In this document: piece by piece, positions 60,938 through 64,000 of the stretch
Numbering within the stretch: position 1 is the stretch's first letter
Layout of the letters: every line of letters begins with the position of its first letter
Source of the DNA: Phoma sp. XZ068
Lineage: Eukaryota > Ascomycota > Dothideomycetes > Pleosporales > Didymellaceae
DNA length: 64,000 bases
Reading direction: 5' to 3'
Assembly (NCBI GenBank): GCA_004835665.1
Contig: ML240445.1
Coordinates: forward strand, 248,001 to 312,000
Translations under genes and position numbers: made by a program
The notes under the pieces: model-generated
The model's database searches: none
What the model was told of the DNA's origin: nothing
The model's input: only the letters and a program-made list of their open reading frames with translations

Positions 60938-61011
60938 ATGAGGAAGACAATGTACTGCTGTATATCTTCTGCATACCCCTTGAAGAACATCACATCACTT
61001 TGGAGACCTGA
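60938..61011 (+). ncRNA. Candidate box C/D snoRNA with 25S rRNA complementarity
   Basis: Lies in the intron bounded by GTAAGT (60897) and an acceptor at 61076. Box D CTGA is at 61008-61011. The 13 nt before it, TCACTTTGGAGAC, pair with 25S GUCUCCAAGGUGA (from memory) with one G-U pair. By the box D+5 rule the target is the C in GGUCU[C]C. Box C is imperfect, ATGAGGA at 60938-60944, and no convincing terminal stem was found. The guide at exactly the right place is the main support. Confidence 0.45.
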
Positions 61012-61120
61012 CACACGATTCCACCGACGTACTGTCAATACATGCTGTTGGTAACACGCTTACTGACTAGTCTCAGGTGCCTTGTGACCTCTAAGTTCCG
61101 AGCGGAATCCGCCGGGCCAT

Positions 61121-64000
61121 ATTGTAGAATAGACTTTCAATGGAATATATCCATGTCCTCCACATCTAGACCTCTCCGCTCCAGCCCATGTGAACGTGTC
61201 AATCATTACCGCCTTTATTTATACTTCCACTACCTGTCTTTCCCCACCAAGATCTCTACCGCTCCCCTCGCCATTCGTCAGTCTTTGTTTGTTGTTCCCC
61301 ACTCATGCGGCTCCTCAACGCTCAACATGGTTCCTGTGGGGCCTCCCCGGCCCTGGCCGTCTGGAGTGCTAGCGCGGTACAATTCACAATGGCGGTCAAG
61401 CACGACTCCGAGGGCGAGGAGGCAGGAACGGCTGTTTACCCACCTCGTCGTATATATACCCTGGTTCGATCAGTTATTCCGTACCCACCGCCATCGCGAC
61501 CTTCAAACTCTGACCGGCGGCTAGCGCTCCGGTCTTGCTCAACTGGCGGTCGACATTCATGCGTGTATGCAGCGGAGGCTGGGGATTGTGGATGTACCTC
61601 GGTCCTCTGGTCTGGCTAGATGCGATTAGACAAGACAAGCCAACGACATTGACAGGGTATTAGTTAGCATCGGCATTACAACAAGTAAACAAACAAACAA
61701 GCACGCGATCCCGATCGAGAGTGCGATCTGGTGGTGTGACGTGTTTGCATCTACGATTGTGAGAGTGGAGTACATGTCTAGACTTTCGCTATCGATTGTG
61801 ACTCGCTTGCAAGACAGTGTCTGTGACGTGGTGCGAGATGTGGGGTTGAGTGTGATCCTTCTGCAGATGCGGAGATGATCACAAATGCTCGCAAAGCAGA
61901 CTCTCACAGACCGGCTCTTGTCGTCTGAGAGGAGGCTGGCATGTCTATGATTGAAGAAGTATTGACTGCTGTTGTGGGAGCTGGAGGATAAGAGATGAAT
62001 GTGGTATAGATTTGCTCACACGTCTTGGATACGATATTAAGGTTTGTGCACAATAATTAGAGCTGAAAAGTAACTTCCATTCGAAAGTATCGATAATGTG
62101 ATCTCCGTTTGCTGCGGCGTGAACACAGAAAGCACTGCTTGACCCGCTATTGTTCGAGCTGACGCTGCTGAGGTTGCTGATGTTGGCCTGCATTAGGTGC
62201 ATGTACGATCTATCGATAAGTGTCGTGTACATATGTAGTCTGAAATGGGATGCTTTGCGCAACTCTGTGTGACCTTAGCTGACGCGGGGAAGCCAAAGTA
62301 AGGAAAGTGAGCTTTTGCGAGGTCACGATACAGTAAGCGCCATCGTGCGGTCCGCTCCAGCGCAACGTGTCGCCCCTGTAGTAGATGTGATATTTAGGTT
62401 CGGGTAATATGGCTGACTGTATGCGTATCGATATGATCGCGAGGCTGACCATGTGCTTGCAGGAAGCAGTGAGACATTAGCGATGGGGGATTCGAGCTGC
62501 CAAGATTAAGAGGAGAGGAGGGAGGGCAATTTGTTGGCTGACGCCAGGAAGCCGGATCCGTCGACATCAAGTATTGGATTTCTTTATCTTGTCCAATGAG
62601 GGGTACATTGGGCCGAATTGCCGCTTCTCGACGTATCACAAACGAGATGAGCGTTGAAAAGCAACTCGCGTGGGTGGTGCTACCAGATGCAACACAACGG
62701 ATCAAACCGTTGAGGCGGGAGAACAGATGGCTCGAACTACAACCATCGTGCGCTGTGGTCCCACGTTCCTTGCTTTTGCCTTGCCGCCCGTGAAGTAAAG
62801 GACCGTCCCGGATCTCGAGCCCGCTCGAGCGTATCCCGCCGCAGAGGCTGTGTAACAGTCGTTTTGGATGCGAGGGAAATTTATCAAGACTGTGGGTAGG
62901 GCAGCCCTTTGGTTTGAGCGTGGGGCTGAGCAAAACTCCCTTCACTTGATCCTACGGGCAGGTGGCTAAATCGTGTTAGGGTGTTCCGTATCGGCTTTCT
63001 TGTGACAAGACAACTCCGTTCCGGGGCGCATGGTTCGATTAATGGTGCATTTTGTGAAGCCACTGAACTTGCCGTTGGAAAACGTGACCATCACATGTTG
63101 AGGCCGAGCACAGAACAATATGCAAGGATGCAAGACGGCTTGAACGAGAACGCGTCAACGTGTCGACCTTCCTCTCCGAGCGCCCGATGACTTGCAGAGG
63201 AGATCAAAGTAATGCCGGGCCCAAGTGAGTGCTTTGACGGTGAATGGACCGTGATGGGGTTTTTGGCCGAATCTCGGTGCCGGAGATGGCTGAATGCACC
63301 GGGACGATTGGGTGATCCGGGGTTGTGATTGATATCAGGCGTTCTGATATTGTTATGCTGAACGTTGAAGCTGCAGTGTTGTAGTCTATTTCTATGGTGC
63401 TGTCTGTGTACGGTGTTGTCACAAAGACTCACGCAAGATGCATCACGTCCACCTTGCTTGAACCGAGAATGCCGCGATGTTCGAATCGTTTTGTTAAGTC
63501 CGAGGTGATTTGTACATTACAAGGCTCATCTACCGTGCCCATCCGTGAGTATCGACACGGTGGGCCGGCAATCTAATTTGATGGTCTGTGACGAGGTCCT
63601 AACGCGGGAGAAACCTTCTGGAAGATGAGGTGCATCTGTAACAAAGCCAATTTGACCCTTAATTCGAACCGTTCGCCCAACATTGCGGAAGGCGAAAATC
63701 GCTGACTGGACTGTTCGTTGCGCATGGACTTGGACAATGGCATTTGGGCATGTCGGGGACTTCAGCAAAGGCCTGATGGTGACAGCGGAGAGCGGGAGAA
63801 CCAACAGACGGCATTACGTGCGTCCGGCAGAGACAGCTCGGCGAGAATGGCAAAGTGGACTTGCAAAATTTCTGCTCGCCGTGCGCAGCCCCTTTGTGGC
63901 ACTTTGTTGACGGTGTTCCTGGAGCAACTTTGCCGTACGGATGCTCGATGCTCCTGGCAGTTAGAGTTGGCCCTTGAGCATGCCATGGCTCCGTCGATCA
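61121..64000. other. Right end of window, no supported gene
   Basis: Many overlapping short frames on both strands. A 76-codon frame from ATG 61389 (MAVKHDSEGEEAGTAVYPP) has a good start context but no family resemblance. Larger frames at 61042-61524 and 62394-62945 lack coherence. A partial gene running off the right edge cannot be excluded. Confidence 0.4.

Larger units (their letters stand above)
59880..61120 (+). ncRNA. Multi-intron non-coding snoRNA host transcript (approximate limits)
   Basis: Little coding potential, but an unusually dense series of plausible splice sites. Donor GTAAGC at 59908 pairs with an acceptor at 60080 after a CTAAC branch site. Donor GTACGG at 60140 pairs with an acceptor at 60337 after GCTGAC. 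Further acceptors with branch sites end at 60580 (GCTGAC...GCAG), 60766 (CTAAC...CTCAG), 60853 (GCTGAC...CCAG) and 61076 (TACTGAC...CTCAG). Other donors are GTATGT at 60714 and GTAAGT at 60897. One clear and two possible box C/D snoRNAs sit between these sites. In filamentous ascomycetes most C/D snoRNAs are released from introns of non-coding host genes, which fits. Transcript ends and exact exons cannot be fixed by eye. Confidence 0.6.

Noticed and set aside
61042..61524. 160-codon frame with ATG start
   Set aside because: It runs through a strong intron acceptor of the snoRNA host (61076) and has no coherent protein character.

Overview
The window looks like nuclear DNA of a filamentous ascomycete (Pezizomycotina; Dothideomycete-like is my best guess, made from gene style and not from a search). 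The reasons are short introns (about 45-140 nt) with GTATGT/GTAAGT/GTTAGT-type donors, CTGAC/CTAAC branch sites a few bases before CAG/TAG acceptors, compact housekeeping genes with orthologues across fungi, and long gene-poor intergenic stretches. There are no operons, prokaryotic ribosome sites or CRISPR arrays. Exon limits below were worked out by hand from splice consensus plus reading-frame continuity.

Layout. 1-6.8 kb: a two-finger C2H2 gene (2342-3948) flanked by non-coding DNA. 6.8-14.3 kb: a dense housekeeping block with a TRAPPC11/Gryzun-type trafficking gene (minus strand), then divergently RXT2 (Rpd3L histone deacetylase subunit) and a HEI10/CCNB1IP1-type meiotic RING ligase. 14.3-33.9 kb: a gene-poor accessory block with minisatellites, two more two-finger C2H2 genes (17.7-19.0 and 22.8-24.0 kb, both minus), one weak hypothetical ORF and a small four-exon gene for a predicted secreted protein inside AT-rich DNA. 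33.9-38.1 kb: a mitochondrial SLC25A38/Hem25-type carrier and an RS/RD-rich DUF3824-like protein. 38.1-42.3 kb: non-coding, with a G-rich tandem triplication. 42.3-59.3 kb: BCD1 (box C/D snoRNP assembly), a DENN-domain protein, a large kinesin-4-like motor and APS kinase (MET14 type). 59.9-61.1 kb: a non-coding, multi-intron snoRNA host locus. 61.1-64 kb: nothing supportable.

The most informative find was not visible as protein coding. At 60178-60278 there is a complete box C/D snoRNA with a 6-bp terminal stem. Its two guides match the two 18S rRNA targets of yeast snR41 as I remember them. It lies in an intron of a transcript with little coding potential. Two further C/D-like units follow within 850 nt, and two strong 3' splice sites are immediately followed by 5' splice sites (AG|GT), as if the snoRNA introns were separated by zero-length exons. 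The other notable pattern is the set of three divergent C2H2 genes sharing an unusual first finger (C-X2/4-C-X15-H-X4-H) followed by a normal second finger, two of them in the gene-poor block.
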